A stretch of 64,000 bases of DNA from Eubacteriales bacterium (GCA_030536255.1 JAUNQI010000002.1:1-64000), one strand, 5' to 3'. Positions 17,554 to 26,950 are shown, numbered from the stretch's first letter. Numbers and translations: made by a program. The notes: generated from the letters alone by a model not told the origin.

Positions 17554-19631
17554 TGCTTGAGAATGAAAAAATCTTAGCTGCAATATTCAGTGATGAAACG
17601 GTGGATTACCGCTGTCCGTCAGAACCGGATTTCGGAGATACCGTTACGATCAGGATCCGGACCCTGAAAGATTCTGCGAGAAGGGTCATGCTCTATGTTT
17701 TCGGATCGGAGCTGGCGATCCTGATGAAAAAAACGGTTACCGGGAATGTGTTTGACTGGTATGAGGGACAGATCGTTTCCATAAGAAAAGAGGTTGAATA
17801 CTGCTTCTTTCTCGAATGTGCAGATATGAATATCCTGTATGACAAGACGGGGGCTCATCTGACAGATGGAAGAAAGCTTCCGGAAAGAGCATACGCGTTC
17901 CGGTTTACTCCCGGATTTCATGTACCTGCGTGGGCAAAGGGAGCGGTTCAGTATCAGATTTTTACCGACCGATTCAATAACGGCAGCCCGGATAACGATG
18001 TGACCGACAATGAGTATTACTATGTCGTCGGGCATTCCCGCCATGTTAAGGACTGGAGCTGCCCGCCGGATGATACGGATATACGAACTTTTTACGGAGG
18101 AGATCTTCAGGGGGTAATGCAGAAGCTGGATTATCTTCAGGATCTCGGAGTAGAAGTCATTTATTTTAATCCTCTGTTTGTTTCTCCGTCCAGCCACAAA
18201 TATGATACTCAGGATTATGACTATATTGATCCTCATTTTGCTGTGATTACGGAGGACAATGACCATGAAATGCAGTTCTGGGAGAAGCACAACGGATATG
18301 CTTCAAGATATATAAAAAGGGTTACTTCAAAGAAGAATCTTGAAGAGTCAAATGCTTATTTTGCGGATTTCTGCCGGGAACTGCACAGAAGGGGAATGAA
18401 GATCATCCTCGACGGAGTATTCAATCATTGCGGATCGTTTAATAAATGGATGGACCGTGAGGGAATCTATCTGGGGAAAAGCGGCTATGAAAGAGGCGCT
18501 TTTCAGGACCAGAACAGCCCGTACAGAAAATATTTCCGCTTCAGCGCGAAGGGAAACTCCCGGTATGCAGACTATGAAGGCTGGTGGGGGCATGACACTC
18601 TGCCGAAGCTGAACTATGAAGGATCCGATGAGCTGAAGGAGGCCATTCTTCAGATAGCGGAGAAATGGGCATCTCCTCCGTATTCCATTGACGGGTGGAG
18701 GCTCGACGTTGCCGCGGACCTCGGCCACAGTACGGAATTCAATCATCTGTTCTGGAAAGAATTCCGGAACAGGATCAAAGCGGTCAACCCGGATATCCTT
18801 ATCATCGCTGAGCATTACGGGGATCCCAGAGACTGGCTGCATGGGGATGAATGGGATACCGTAATGAATTATGACGCATTCATGGATCCGGTGAGCTTTT
18901 TCCTGACAGGAATGGAAAAGCACAGCGATGAAAAAAGAGATGACCTTTTCCTGAACGGTTCCGCCTTTTTCTCTTCCATGATGAAGAACATGGCGGCATT
19001 TGAAAGGCCCTCTCTTGAATGCGCCATGAATGAGCTTTCAAATCATGACCATTCCCGATTCCTGACAAGAACAAACCGACAGGTAGGGAGACTGGTCACT
19101 GCCGGAACAGAGGCTGCCGGAAACAATGTAAAGAAAAACATTTTCCGTCAGGCTGTTATGATTCAGATGACCTGGCCCGGAGCTCCGACTGTTTATTATG
19201 CGGATGAAGCCGGACAGGTGGGATGGACGGACCCGGATAACCGAAGGACATATCCGTGGGGAAAAGAAGATCAGGAGCTGATCAGTTATCACAAAAAACT
19301 GATTGCGATCCGAAAGGAGTACCCTGTTCTGAAGAACGGATCCCTGATACCTCTCGCTGCAGAGCATGGGGTGATCGCATATGCAAGATTCAATCTGACA
19401 GGAGCGGTAATTGTTGCCGTGAACGCCGATGAAGAAGGAAGGCAGATTACGGTCAGAGCGGAATATGCCGGAGCAGCAGACGGAAGCAAGGTGACAAGAA
19501 TCCTGATCTCCGATGCAGACGGCTATGATGCCGGGGCTGTATTGGAAGAACCCGTGACAGACGGGAAGCTTTCCGTAAAACTGCCTGCCGGATCAGCAGC
19601 TATATACGTTTTAACGGGGAAGGGAGAATAA
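17550..19631 (+). CDS. GH13 alpha-glucan hydrolase (neopullulanase/cyclomaltodextrinase-like)
   Basis: A 693-residue alpha-amylase-superfamily enzyme. An N-terminal CBM34-like beta domain (about 1-125) precedes the barrel. The catalytic triad reads Asp386 (GWRLDVA), Glu421 (IIAEHYGD) and Asp500 (NELSNHDHSRF). No signal peptide is seen, so it should act in the cytoplasm on maltodextrins, cyclodextrins or pullulan-like glucans. Start is GTG at 17550 or ATG at 17553; both are in frame and overlap the trmO stop. glgB follows one base later, suggesting shared alpha-glucan metabolism. Exact specificity is not readable. Confidence 0.9.
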   Translation: MMLENEKILAAIFSDETVDYRCPSEPDFGDTVTIRIRTLKDSARRVMLYVFGSELAILMKKTVTGNVFDWYEGQIVSIRKEVEYCFFLECADMNILYDKTGAHLTDGRKLPERAYAFRFTPGFHVPAWAKGAVQYQIFTDRFNNGSPDNDVTDNEYYYVVGHSRHVKDWSCPPDDTDIRTFYGGDLQGVMQKLDYLQDLGVEVIYFNPLFVSPSSHKYDTQDYDYIDPHFAVITEDNDHEMQFWEKHNGYASRYIKRVTSKKNLEESNAYFADFCRELHRRGMKIILDGVFNHCGSFNKWMDREGIYLGKSGYERGAFQDQNSPYRKYFRFSAKGNSRYADYEGWWGHDTLPKLNYEGSDELKEAILQIAEKWASPPYSIDGWRLDVAADLGHSTEFNHLFWKEFRNRIKAVNPDILIIAEHYGDPRDWLHGDEWDTVMNYDAFMDPVSFFLTGMEKHSDEKRDDLFLNGSAFFSSMMKNMAAFERPSLECAMNELSNHDHSRFLTRTNRQVGRLVTAGTEAAGNNVKKNIFRQAVMIQMTWPGAPTVYYADEAGQVGWTDPDNRRTYPWGKEDQELISYHKKLIAIRKEYPVLKNGSLIPLAAEHGVIAYARFNLTGAVIVAVNADEEGRQITVRAEYAGAADGSKVTRILISDADGYDAGAVLEEPVTDGKLSVKLPAGSAAIYVLTGKGE

Positions 19632-19632
19632 A

Positions 19633-21648
19633 ATGAACTCTTTTACCGAATACGACAGTTTCCTGTTTCATGAAGGAACAAATTATGAAGTTTACCGGAA
19701 ACTTGGAGCGCATCTATGTACAGAAAATGGTTTGCAGGGCGTGAGATTTGCCGTATGGGCTCCGAATGCAAAGACCGTTCATGTCCTGACGGAGAAAACC
19801 GGCTGGAATGAGGAAGACGGGGAAATGGAGCTTTCCGAAGGCGGGATATGGGAGATCTTTATTCCCGGAGCCTCGGAAGGAGACTGCTACAGATTTGCCG
19901 TTACCGGCGCGGACGGCAAAAAGAGATATAAATCGGATCCGTATGCTTTTTATTCGGAGCTTCGCCCGAACAACGCCTCAAGGATCTTTCATCTGGACGG
20001 ATATGAGTGGCATGACGGCGATTTTATCCAAAAGAGAGACTTAAGCAAGGTTCCGTCACAGCCGATGGCAATATATGAAGTCCATCTCGGTTCATGGAAA
20101 AAGGATTATTCCAGAGGAGAATTCGGATTCCTGAATTACCGGGAGCTGGGAGAACAGCTTGCGGAATATCTGGATTATATGGGCTACACTCACGTTGAGC
20201 TGATCGGAATCAGCGAGCATCCGTTTGACGGTTCGTGGGGATATCAGGTGACCGGATATTACGCGCCGACGAGCAGATACGGTACCCCGGAGGACTTCCG
20301 GTACTTTGTGGACGTGCTGCATCAGCATCATATCGGCGTGATCCTGGACTGGGTTCCGGCACACTTCCCGAAGGATGAATTCGGCCTCTCGGAGTTTGAC
20401 GGCACAGCTCTCTATGAATCAGAGGATCCGCTTCGCGCGGAATATCCGGAATGGGGAACGAAGGCCTTTGATCACGGGAAGCCGGAGGTCCGGAATTTTC
20501 TTATTGCGAATGCGGTATATTGGGTAAAAGAATTTCATATCGATGCGCTGAGAGTGGATGCGGTAGCATCGATGATGTATGTGAACTTCGGGCGGAGCCA
20601 GTGGCGGCCGAATAAAAACGGGGGACTGGAAAACCTCGAAAGCATAGAATTCTTAAAAAAGCTGAACAGCATCGTAAAAAAAGAAACAGGAGCGTTCCTG
20701 ATCGCCGAGGATTCTTCTATCATGGAAGGGATCACAAAGGACGAGAAAGACGGCGGGATCGGCTTTCTGTTCAAATGGAATATGGGATGGATGAATGATA
20801 CGCTGAAATACATCGGGAAAGACCCGGTGTTCAGAACCTATCATCATGAAGCGCTGACGCATACCGTAGACTATGCATTTCTTGAAAACTGGGTGCTTGT
20901 TCTGAGCCACGACGAGGTCGTCCATCTGAAGCATTCCATGCTTGAAAAGTTCCCCGGAGGAATCGAAGATAAAACAGGCGGATTGAAAACGCTGTATACC
21001 TTCCAGTATGCTCTTCCCGGTAAAAAGCTCCTGTTTATGGGGCAGGAATTTGCTGAAGACAGGGAATGGGATGAAAACCGTTCGATCAACTGGGATTTCG
21101 CAGCGGATTTCGGTCACAGGGATGTTATGCAATGCGTGAAGAATTTGAACTCTGTCTACAGAACGTATTCCTGCCTGTTTTCCGATTCAAAGGACGGAAG
21201 AACGTTTGAATGGATCAACAAATATGACTCAGACAGAAATATCGTCTCGTTTATCCGAAGAAATCCGTGGAACTATGATTCCGCGCTGCTTGTAATCTGC
21301 AGCTTTTCTCCCGTTGAACACCATGACTATACCTGCGGCGTTCCTGTGAGCGGAATGTATAAACGTGTGTTCAGCACTTATGACAGTTTGCCCGGAGGGG
21401 GAAACACTTACGAGGTGAGCGGGGGTATTCCTCCAATCATTTCTACCGAACATCCGTGTGACGGACATCAGAATATGATTATGTATTCTTTGAGACCGTA
21501 TGAGTCCATTATTATGGAATTCCCGGTTATTTCCGAAAAAGACAAAAAGAAAAGCGCTGCAGCCGAAACCGGAACAAAGAAACGGTCTGCAGGAAAGACC
21601 CGGACAACGAAAAATAAAGCCGGTAAGGTGAAAACAAAGAATGCTTGA
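19633..21648 (+). CDS. glgB: 1,4-alpha-glucan branching enzyme with Lys-rich tail
   Basis: A 671-residue GH13 enzyme that forms alpha-1,6 branches in glycogen. An N-terminal CBM48-like domain (about 20-120) leads into the barrel with nucleophile Asp309 (ALRVDAVASM), acid/base Glu359 (LIAEDSS) and Asp427 (LSHDEVVH). The last ~35 residues are Lys/Ala/Thr-rich (repeated KK, KTR and KNK), not part of the normal branching enzyme. The rest of a glycogen operon (glgC, glgA, glgP) is not here; the partner is the GH13 hydrolase upstream. It overlaps the next gene by eight bases. Confidence 0.93.
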   Translation: MNSFTEYDSFLFHEGTNYEVYRKLGAHLCTENGLQGVRFAVWAPNAKTVHVLTEKTGWNEEDGEMELSEGGIWEIFIPGASEGDCYRFAVTGADGKKRYKSDPYAFYSELRPNNASRIFHLDGYEWHDGDFIQKRDLSKVPSQPMAIYEVHLGSWKKDYSRGEFGFLNYRELGEQLAEYLDYMGYTHVELIGISEHPFDGSWGYQVTGYYAPTSRYGTPEDFRYFVDVLHQHHIGVILDWVPAHFPKDEFGLSEFDGTALYESEDPLRAEYPEWGTKAFDHGKPEVRNFLIANAVYWVKEFHIDALRVDAVASMMYVNFGRSQWRPNKNGGLENLESIEFLKKLNSIVKKETGAFLIAEDSSIMEGITKDEKDGGIGFLFKWNMGWMNDTLKYIGKDPVFRTYHHEALTHTVDYAFLENWVLVLSHDEVVHLKHSMLEKFPGGIEDKTGGLKTLYTFQYALPGKKLLFMGQEFAEDREWDENRSINWDFAADFGHRDVMQCVKNLNSVYRTYSCLFSDSKDGRTFEWINKYDSDRNIVSFIRRNPWNYDSALLVICSFSPVEHHDYTCGVPVSGMYKRVFSTYDSLPGGGNTYEVSGGIPPIISTEHPCDGHQNMIMYSLRPYESIIMEFPVISEKDKKKSAAAETGTKKRSAGKTRTTKNKAGKVKTKNA

Positions 21649-22486
21649 CAAGGCTTATCTTGAGATCACAAATATCTGCAACCTTTCCTGTTCCTTCTGC
21701 CACGGAACGGTTCGAGAAGCGAGGAGCCTGAGCAGAGAGGAATTCGGGACGCTTACGGATGCCTTGCGGGGAAAAGTAAAATATCTGTATTTCCATGTTC
21801 TCGGCGAACCCCTTTTGCACCCGGAGCTTCCGCTGTTTATCCGGGCGAGCGCGGATAAAGGTTTTCTTCCGATGCTTACGACGAACGGCACTCTGCTTCC
21901 CGAACGGGGAGAGGAGCTGCTGGATACGCCGATTCGAAAGATCAGCATATCGATGCATGCCCCGGAAGCAAACGGGGCATTTGCTTCTCCGGAGTATATC
22001 TCGGGCTGCATCAGCTTCGTAAAAAAGGCTGCGGGGAACGGCATTATTTCCGTACTGCGTTTATGGAACGAAGGTGGACTTGACGCCGGTAATTCCGCCA
22101 TTTTGGACGCTCTTCATGATGAATTCTGCGGGGAATGGAAAGAAAACAGGAGCGGATACCGTCTGGCGGATCATATTTATATTGAAAGAGGAAAGAAATT
22201 TAACTGGCCGGATCTTAACGGACCGGAGCTGGGAGACTGCTTCTTCTGCTATGGACTTCGGGATCAGATCGGCATTCTTGCCGACGGGACTGTAGTTCCG
22301 TGCTGCCTTGATGCGGAAGGGGCATGCCCGCTCGGAAATCTTTTTGAAACGACGCTGGAGGAAATCCTGATATCGCCGAGAGCAAAGAAGCTTTATGAGG
22401 GTTTTTCCTCACACAGAGCGGAAGAGAAACTGTGCAGAACCTGCGGCTATGCCGCGGAGACAAACGCCTACAGGAGACATTTGTAA
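21641..22486 (+). CDS. Radical SAM protein with SPASM-type C-terminus
   Basis: 281 residues. The N-terminal CNLSCSFC (Cys13, Cys17, Cys20) is the 4Fe-4S radical SAM motif. The C-terminal third carries extra cysteines (CFFCYG, VPCCLD, CRTCGY) typical of SPASM or twitch auxiliary clusters. Such enzymes often modify peptides or proteins, but no precursor peptide is seen nearby. The start overlaps the end of glgB, so it is translationally coupled to glycogen genes. Substrate unknown. Confidence 0.85.
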   Translation: MLDKAYLEITNICNLSCSFCHGTVREARSLSREEFGTLTDALRGKVKYLYFHVLGEPLLHPELPLFIRASADKGFLPMLTTNGTLLPERGEELLDTPIRKISISMHAPEANGAFASPEYISGCISFVKKAAGNGIISVLRLWNEGGLDAGNSAILDALHDEFCGEWKENRSGYRLADHIYIERGKKFNWPDLNGPELGDCFFCYGLRDQIGILADGTVVPCCLDAEGACPLGNLFETTLEEILISPRAKKLYEGFSSHRAEEKLCRTCGYAAETNAYRRHL

Positions 22487-22511
22487 ACGATTAAATATTC
22501 GTAAAAAATTA

Positions 22512-22540
22512 TTGCAATTTAGTTACAAATAGAGTATAGT
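22512..22540 (+). promoter_or_regulatory. Sigma-A-like promoter for the LysM gene
   Basis: TTGCAA at 22512, a 17-base spacer, and TATAGT at 22535, followed by GGGAG before the ATG at 22582. Confidence 0.6.
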
Positions 22541-22581
22541 ATAATCAATCTTAAAATATAGTATTTTCCGGGAGAACGAAA

Positions 22582-23565
22582 ATGAAAAAAAGATTGATCA
22601 GCTTGTTTCTCATGCTCTGCATGGCAGTATCTCTGTTTTGCTGCAGCGCTTATGCGGCAAAGGATTATTCCGCCTATGTTAATGAAGTCGTAATAGCGGA
22701 AGGAGATACCCTTTCCTCTATTTGCGAGGCTCGCAATATGGACTTCTATAAAGTCCTGAAAGCAATAAAGATAGTAAATGGACTGACGGATGCTTCTTCT
22801 CTTGATGCCGTCAGGGCCGGTCAGAAGTTCTATATTCCCAAGACCGCCGCTGATGCGGAAACGATCGTTAAGCTCTATGAAGCTGTTGTCAGTGCAGTTA
22901 TTCCAGCATCTTATGTATGTAAGTATACTGTTAAATCCGGAGATACCCTTTACAGTATCTGCCAGAATCTCAAGCTGACTTATAATATCTGCAAGGATTC
23001 CATTATCAGTCTGAACGAATGGTCCGGCGGAAAAGATCTCACGACGATTTACGAAGGACAGACAATTATCTTCCCGGTCAATGATTCCGCGGCCAAGGAA
23101 ATATCCGCTACGATCGCAAAAGCGGTGGATATGAATATCAATATCAGCACGAACTCTCAGGATAAGTTTGAATTTTATCTTGTGGAATATACGCTTTCCT
23201 CCGGGGAATCCATCAAGGCAGCGGTAACTCAGCTGGGAATCGAATATACGGATGATATCGCAGCGAAGGTGAAAGCAATCAATGGGATCAATGATCTCAG
23301 CAAGGTTCAGGCAGGGAAAAAGTATCTGCTTCCCTCTGCAACTGCGGATAATGTTAAATATGCAATCTATTCCCATAAGGTTGTAAGCGGAGATACTTCA
23401 GCGAATCTCTGCGCTTCCATGGGAGCGGAATATGCAAAGGTTTCAGATATGCTGACTGCATTAAACACCAAGGCGAGCTTCCCCGCCATCAAGAAGGGAA
23501 CGGAAGTCCTTCTGGCTGCTCCGAGAGGCGGAGAACAGGGAAAGACCCCGATCGTGATCAAGTAA
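22582..23565 (+). CDS. Secreted LysM-repeat protein
   Basis: 327 residues with a typical signal peptide (MKKRLISLF, then a Leu/Met/Cys-rich core, cleavage likely after AYA near residue 26). Four LysM-like units can be seen, roughly 36-90, 113-170, 205-255 and 265-315, with SGDTLYSIC and SGDTSANLC as the clearest. LysM binds N-acetylglucosamine polymers, so the protein probably sits on peptidoglycan. No catalytic domain is visible. It has its own promoter and terminator. Role in wall structure or spore coat is possible but not shown. Confidence 0.85.
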   Translation: MKKRLISLFLMLCMAVSLFCCSAYAAKDYSAYVNEVVIAEGDTLSSICEARNMDFYKVLKAIKIVNGLTDASSLDAVRAGQKFYIPKTAADAETIVKLYEAVVSAVIPASYVCKYTVKSGDTLYSICQNLKLTYNICKDSIISLNEWSGGKDLTTIYEGQTIIFPVNDSAAKEISATIAKAVDMNINISTNSQDKFEFYLVEYTLSSGESIKAAVTQLGIEYTDDIAAKVKAINGINDLSKVQAGKKYLLPSATADNVKYAIYSHKVVSGDTSANLCASMGAEYAKVSDMLTALNTKASFPAIKKGTEVLLAAPRGGEQGKTPIVIK

Positions 23566-23590
23566 TTTTGCCTCTTTAATTCAAAAAATC

Positions 23591-23632
23591 AGCCTCAGAT
23601 TTGATTGTTTTGTCAAAATCTGAGGCTTTTTC
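23591..23632 (+). terminator. Convergent bidirectional terminator
   Basis: AGCCTCAGATTT pairs with AAATCTGAGGCT (arms with a mid loop) followed by TTTTT on the plus strand and preceded by an A-run (23584-23588), which is a T-run on the other strand. It lies between the LysM gene and the opposing kinase gene. Confidence 0.8.
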
Positions 23633-23642
23633 AGTTAAAAGA

Positions 23643-24350
23643 TCAGGTTAAAACGAGGTCAGCACCTACAGAGTTCTCCAGGCAGGTTTTTATATTTCTT
23701 ACGTCATTGAAAGTAACATGTGCTACAGCTTCCGCTCTTGAGACGCCGCTGGCTTCTTTCCTGCGGATCAGGCGATCTACCAGATCCTTTTCCTCTTTAT
23801 GGATAAAAATGGTATAGTCCGCGAAGCTTTTTAAATCGCGCCATCCGGGCTCATCCAGAAGCAGATAATTCCCTTCGAGGAGTATAATGTTTCGGGAAAT
23901 CGTGATCGCATCTTCAACAGGCTCATGGAGCTTTCTGCTGTATTCCGGTGCCCGAACAGCATCTCCGTTTGAAATATGCTTTATAAATTCCGTTAATTTC
24001 TCAAGATCAAAAGAAACCGGAGCTCCTTTGATCTTTACCATAGGGTATTCTTTCCCGTCTACTATTACAGTATGGCTGTTCAGATAATCCATATAATGAT
24101 GAAAGCCATCCATGCCGATTGCCTGTAACGGCGTAACTCCCTCGCAGGTCTCGGATAAATACTGAAGAAAAACGGAAAGAGTAGATTTCCCGGCTCCGGG
24201 AGGTGCAGCCAGCATTACGATCAGTCTTGATCCCTTTTCTTTCTGCATCTCAGAAAGTTTTCTGAGTAAAGGGATGTAGATTCCGTTGACCGTTTCATCC
24301 GGGAAATTCGCTTCAACTTTTATATCATTTACATTTAAACAATAATTCAT
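23643..24350 (-). CDS. P-loop nucleoside/phosphoribulokinase-like kinase
   Basis: About 235 residues. The Walker A motif is APPGAGKST and later segments (GMDGFH, ILLEGNYLLLDEPGW, RRKEASGVSRAEA) resemble the uridine kinase/phosphoribulokinase/pantothenate kinase superfamily. It probably phosphorylates a small sugar or nucleoside; the substrate cannot be read. The open frame extends to an ATG at 24425, but a sigma-A promoter overlaps that region, so the ATG at 24350 is chosen. It is a single-gene unit, convergent with the LysM gene. Confidence 0.8.
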   Translation of the reverse strand: MNYCLNVNDIKVEANFPDETVNGIYIPLLRKLSEMQKEKGSRLIVMLAAPPGAGKSTLSVFLQYLSETCEGVTPLQAIGMDGFHHYMDYLNSHTVIVDGKEYPMVKIKGAPVSFDLEKLTEFIKHISNGDAVRAPEYSRKLHEPVEDAITISRNIILLEGNYLLLDEPGWRDLKSFADYTIFIHKEEKDLVDRLIRRKEASGVSRAEAVAHVTFNDVRNIKTCLENSVGADLVLT

Positions 24351-24392
24351 ATCTTTTAGAATTCCATTCGCTGATGTTGTATTCAGGATACC

Positions 24393-24425
24393 ATTATAAT
24401 TATACTCTTTCTCAGCTCTTGTCAA
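24393..24425 (-). promoter_or_regulatory. Sigma-A promoter for the P-loop kinase
   Basis: Minus strand: TTGACA (24420-24425), a 15-base spacer, then TATAAT at 24399-24404, with a second TATAAT directly after it (24393-24398). The consensus boxes overlap the longest possible ORF start, which argues for the downstream start. Confidence 0.65.
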
Positions 24426-24462
24426 CAGCTTGTTGTGCTGATAAAACCTTTTCCGGGAAATA

Positions 24463-24501
24463 AAAAGCAGCAGACTTCACGAAGAAATCTGCTGCTTTTT
24501 T
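24463..24501 (-). terminator. Terminator after the SPFH-DUF523 operon
   Basis: AAAGCAGCAGA and TCTGCTGCTTT form a strong stem with A-runs and T-runs at its two ends. It follows the DUF523 stop on the minus strand. Confidence 0.8.
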
Positions 24502-24510
24502 AGTTTTCCC

Positions 24511-24933
24511 TTACAGATCTTCAATATCAATGATCTTAATACCATTCTCCGCAAGGAGAGAAGCGAAGACGCCCATTCCCGGAATCTTAGTACCGGAGAA
24601 AGTTCCGTTGTAGATTTGCTTGGAACCGCAGCTGGGGCTTCTTGACTGGAGAATTGCCAGTTCTGCTTTCTGCTCCTGCGCGATTTTCAGCGCAATTGCG
24701 GCTCCCTTCCTGAAATTATCATCCACAATGGTACCGTCTTTTGCGGTTACGACGCCGCTGACGATTTCTGCAGGTGTTCTGGGAATCGGAAGACCACCGA
24801 GTACTTCCGGACAGACCGGGATCAGCTCATGCTCTTCTGAAAGATCGGAAAGCTTTTCGCTGTAATTATTTCCCCCGTTGTACTTGCAGTTCTGGCCGAT
24901 GAGACAGGCGCTGACGAGTATTTTCAATGGCAA
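24511..24933 (-). CDS. DUF523 family protein
   Basis: 140 residues matching the DUF523/YbbK family: opening LVSACLIGQNCKYNGG, then VCPEVLGGLPIPR and a central SRSPSCG. The conserved cysteines (Cys10, the VCPE Cys and SPSCG) suggest a metal or iron-sulfur site, but no function is established. It ends a three-gene minus-strand unit after a SPFH protein and a small SHOCT-like protein. Confidence 0.88.
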   Translation of the reverse strand: MPLKILVSACLIGQNCKYNGGNNYSEKLSDLSEEHELIPVCPEVLGGLPIPRTPAEIVSGVVTAKDGTIVDDNFRKGAAIALKIAQEQKAELAILQSRSPSCGSKQIYNGTFSGTKIPGMGVFASLLAENGIKIIDIEDL

Positions 24934-24949
24934 ACCTCCTTGCAGGACA

Positions 24950-25297
24950 TTACTGCTTTCCGATATATCTCCTGAAAAGTTCTTTGTATTCAGACTTTTC
25001 TATGAGACCCGCCTTAAGAAAACTGTCCAGCTGCTTTTTATAATGCTCAGCTTCGCTTTCAGACGGGTTATAGCAGTCAAGGTCCAGCCGGTCATGCGTA
25101 TGCCCGGAATCATGAACTTTTCCGCCGAGATTACCGGCCTCCTCACGAAGCTTTTTCTCTGTCAGCTTCTTTGAGTCGGATCTGGAGGAAGAATAAGACG
25201 AGGAGCTTTTTCTAATCTTTTTTCTTCTGCTTTTTGAAAGAAGGATAATAAATACAATTAATATTATTGATCCAACGGACTCGAATATATCAGACAT
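24950..25297 (-). CDS. Small membrane protein with SHOCT-like C-terminus
   Basis: 115 residues. One hydrophobic segment near the N-terminus (about 9-20, rich in Ile/Leu/Val) is followed by a Lys/Arg/Ser-rich stretch and a soluble C-terminal part. The last 30 residues (QLDSFLKAGLIEKSEYKELF) resemble the short SHOCT helix pair often found at the ends of membrane-associated bacterial proteins. It starts a few bases after the SPFH gene and may be its partner. Function unknown. Confidence 0.65.
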   Translation of the reverse strand: MSDIFESVGSIILIVFIILLSKSRRKKIRKSSSSYSSSRSDSKKLTEKKLREEAGNLGGKVHDSGHTHDRLDLDCYNPSESEAEHYKKQLDSFLKAGLIEKSEYKELFRRYIGKQ

Positions 25298-25304
25298 AGC
25301 TTGA

Positions 25305-26189
25305 TCACTTCTTTATTGCTTCGGTAATTCCGGAGGCGAGACCGGCGATGCCCTGTATCTCACTCGGGATAATGATCTTTGTCGCGTTTCCGTTGGCGGC
25401 TGCGGAGAAGGCTTCCAGAGACTTGAGCTTTACAACCGCCTCAGAAGGCTGGGATTCATTGATGAGCTTGATGCCTTCTGCGGTAGCCTTCTGAATCGTG
25501 AGAATTGCTTCAGCTTCGCCCTGAGCTTCGAGAATCTGCTGCTGCTTTTTCGCGTCTGCGCGGAGAATTGCGGATTCTTTTTCGCCTTCCGCTTCGAGAA
25601 TGGCAGCCTGCTTCTCGCCTTCTGCCTTCAGAATGGCTTCACGGCGTTCACGCTCTGCCTTCATCTGCTTTTCCATGGCAAGTCGGATCGCTTCCGGAGG
25701 AAGAATGTTTTTCAGCTCAACTCTGTTGACTTTAATTCCCCAGGGGTCCGTTGCCTCGTCAAGGATCGCGCGCATCTTTGTGTTAATGATATCACGGCTG
25801 GTAAGGCATTCGTCAAGCTCAAGCTCACCGATGATATTTCTGAGGGTTGTTGCTGAGAGGTTTTCAATGGCAATCATCGGCTGTTCAATGCCGTAAGTGA
25901 AGAGCTTCGGATCCATGATCTGGAAATAGACAACGGTGTCGATCTGCATTGTAACGTTATCCTTGGTAATAACAGGCTGAGGAGGGAAGTCCGCTACCTG
26001 TTCCTTGAGGGATACCGTCTTTGCTATTCTGTCGATCAGGGGGAGCTTCATATGAAGGCCGGTACCCCATGTTTTCTGGTAGGCTCCGAGGCGTTCTATG
26101 ACAACGGCCTTTGCCTGCTGAACAACGCGGATGTTTGAAACTAAAATCAGGAAAATAAGTACAAGAACTGCAAGAATAATGATATTCAT
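25305..26189 (-). CDS. SPFH/band-7 (stomatin-like) membrane protein
   Basis: 294 residues: a single N-terminal membrane anchor (about 3-20), the SPFH/band-7 domain to about residue 170, and an Ala/Glu/Lys-rich coiled coil (EKQAAILEAEGEKESAIL region), followed by a glycine-containing tail. It resembles stomatin/paraslipin/QmcA proteins that scaffold membrane microdomains or protease complexes. NfeD, its common partner, is absent; the small SHOCT-like gene follows instead. Confidence 0.92.
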   Translation of the reverse strand: MNIIILAVLVLIFLILVSNIRVVQQAKAVVIERLGAYQKTWGTGLHMKLPLIDRIAKTVSLKEQVADFPPQPVITKDNVTMQIDTVVYFQIMDPKLFTYGIEQPMIAIENLSATTLRNIIGELELDECLTSRDIINTKMRAILDEATDPWGIKVNRVELKNILPPEAIRLAMEKQMKAERERREAILKAEGEKQAAILEAEGEKESAILRADAKKQQQILEAQGEAEAILTIQKATAEGIKLINESQPSEAVVKLKSLEAFSAAANGNATKIIIPSEIQGIAGLASGITEAIKK

Positions 26190-26260
26190 TTTTTTATCCT
26201 TTCTTTATTTTATGATATTTACCTGGGAAGAGCGCTGTTGTGACTCCGGATGGCTTTCGG

Positions 26261-26289
26261 TTGACTTTTGTATTTATACCCAATATAAT
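26261..26289 (+). promoter_or_regulatory. Sigma-A promoter for the 5'-nucleotidase gene
   Basis: TTGACT at 26261, a 17-base spacer, and TATAAT at 26284. It reads towards the nucleotidase at 26377, giving a leader of about 80 bases. Confidence 0.7.
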
Positions 26290-26299
26290 CAACAAATAT

Positions 26300-26305
26300 A
26301 TTATA
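26300..26305 (-). promoter_or_regulatory. Possible -10 box for the SPFH operon
   Basis: TATAAT on the minus strand about 110 bases before the SPFH start; the -35 region is poor. The divergent promoters would be only a few bases apart. Confidence 0.35.
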
Positions 26306-26376
26306 GCATAGTTCATGCGGAAATAATGAATAAAAAATAAATTAGAAACATCAAGCGGCAGAAAGAGAATCCGGAT

Positions 26377-26940
26377 ATGACAATTCTAATAGATATGGAC
26401 GATGTCCTTGAATGCCTGGTTGCAGGCTGGGTGAAATATCTGAATATTCATTTTCATACAGACGTTGCCCCGGAGGATGTAACGGACTGGGATGTTAGCC
26501 TTTCGTTTCCGATGCTTACCAAAGAACAGGTATATTCCGTGGAGACAGATGACAGCCTTTGGGATTACGTTAAGCCGATGCCGGGCGCGGATGAAGCACT
26601 GAGAAAGCTGATGGACGACGGGCATACGATCTATGTTGTAACGGCAACGAAATACCAGACGCTCAAAGCGAAAATGGAGAAAGTTCTGTTCCGGTATTTT
26701 CCGTATCTTACGTGGAATCAGGTGATCATCACCGGGAATAAGCATATGATCAGAGGAGACGTCCTGATCGATGACGCACCGCATAATATGACCGGCGATT
26801 TCGTCAAGCTGCTTTTTGATTCCGGACATAACAGAAATTTTGACGAGAAGAGCGTGGGCGCTATCCGGGTTCACGGCTGGCAGGAGGCCTATGAGCAGAT
26901 CTGCAGGATCGCGAAAGAAAAAGAGAGCGAAAAACAGTAA
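26377..26940 (+). CDS. 5'-nucleotidase of the HAD (NT5C-like) type
   Basis: 187 residues. It starts with the HAD nucleophile motif DMDDVLEC (Asp7 and Asp9), then VTATKY and a terminal DVLIDDAPHN, as in cytosolic 5'(3')-deoxyribonucleotidase-like proteins. It probably dephosphorylates a nucleotide; the base preference cannot be read. The gene has its own promoter and is followed by a bidirectional terminator shared with hslO. Confidence 0.82.
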   Translation: MTILIDMDDVLECLVAGWVKYLNIHFHTDVAPEDVTDWDVSLSFPMLTKEQVYSVETDDSLWDYVKPMPGADEALRKLMDDGHTIYVVTATKYQTLKAKMEKVLFRYFPYLTWNQVIITGNKHMIRGDVLIDDAPHNMTGDFVKLLFDSGHNRNFDEKSVGAIRVHGWQEAYEQICRIAKEKESEKQ

Positions 26941-26950
26941 ACAAACCGAA

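Noticed and set aside
24351..24425. Longer start for the P-loop kinase
   Set aside because: A sigma-A promoter with TTGACA and TATAAT lies in this stretch, so transcription starts after the upstream ATG.
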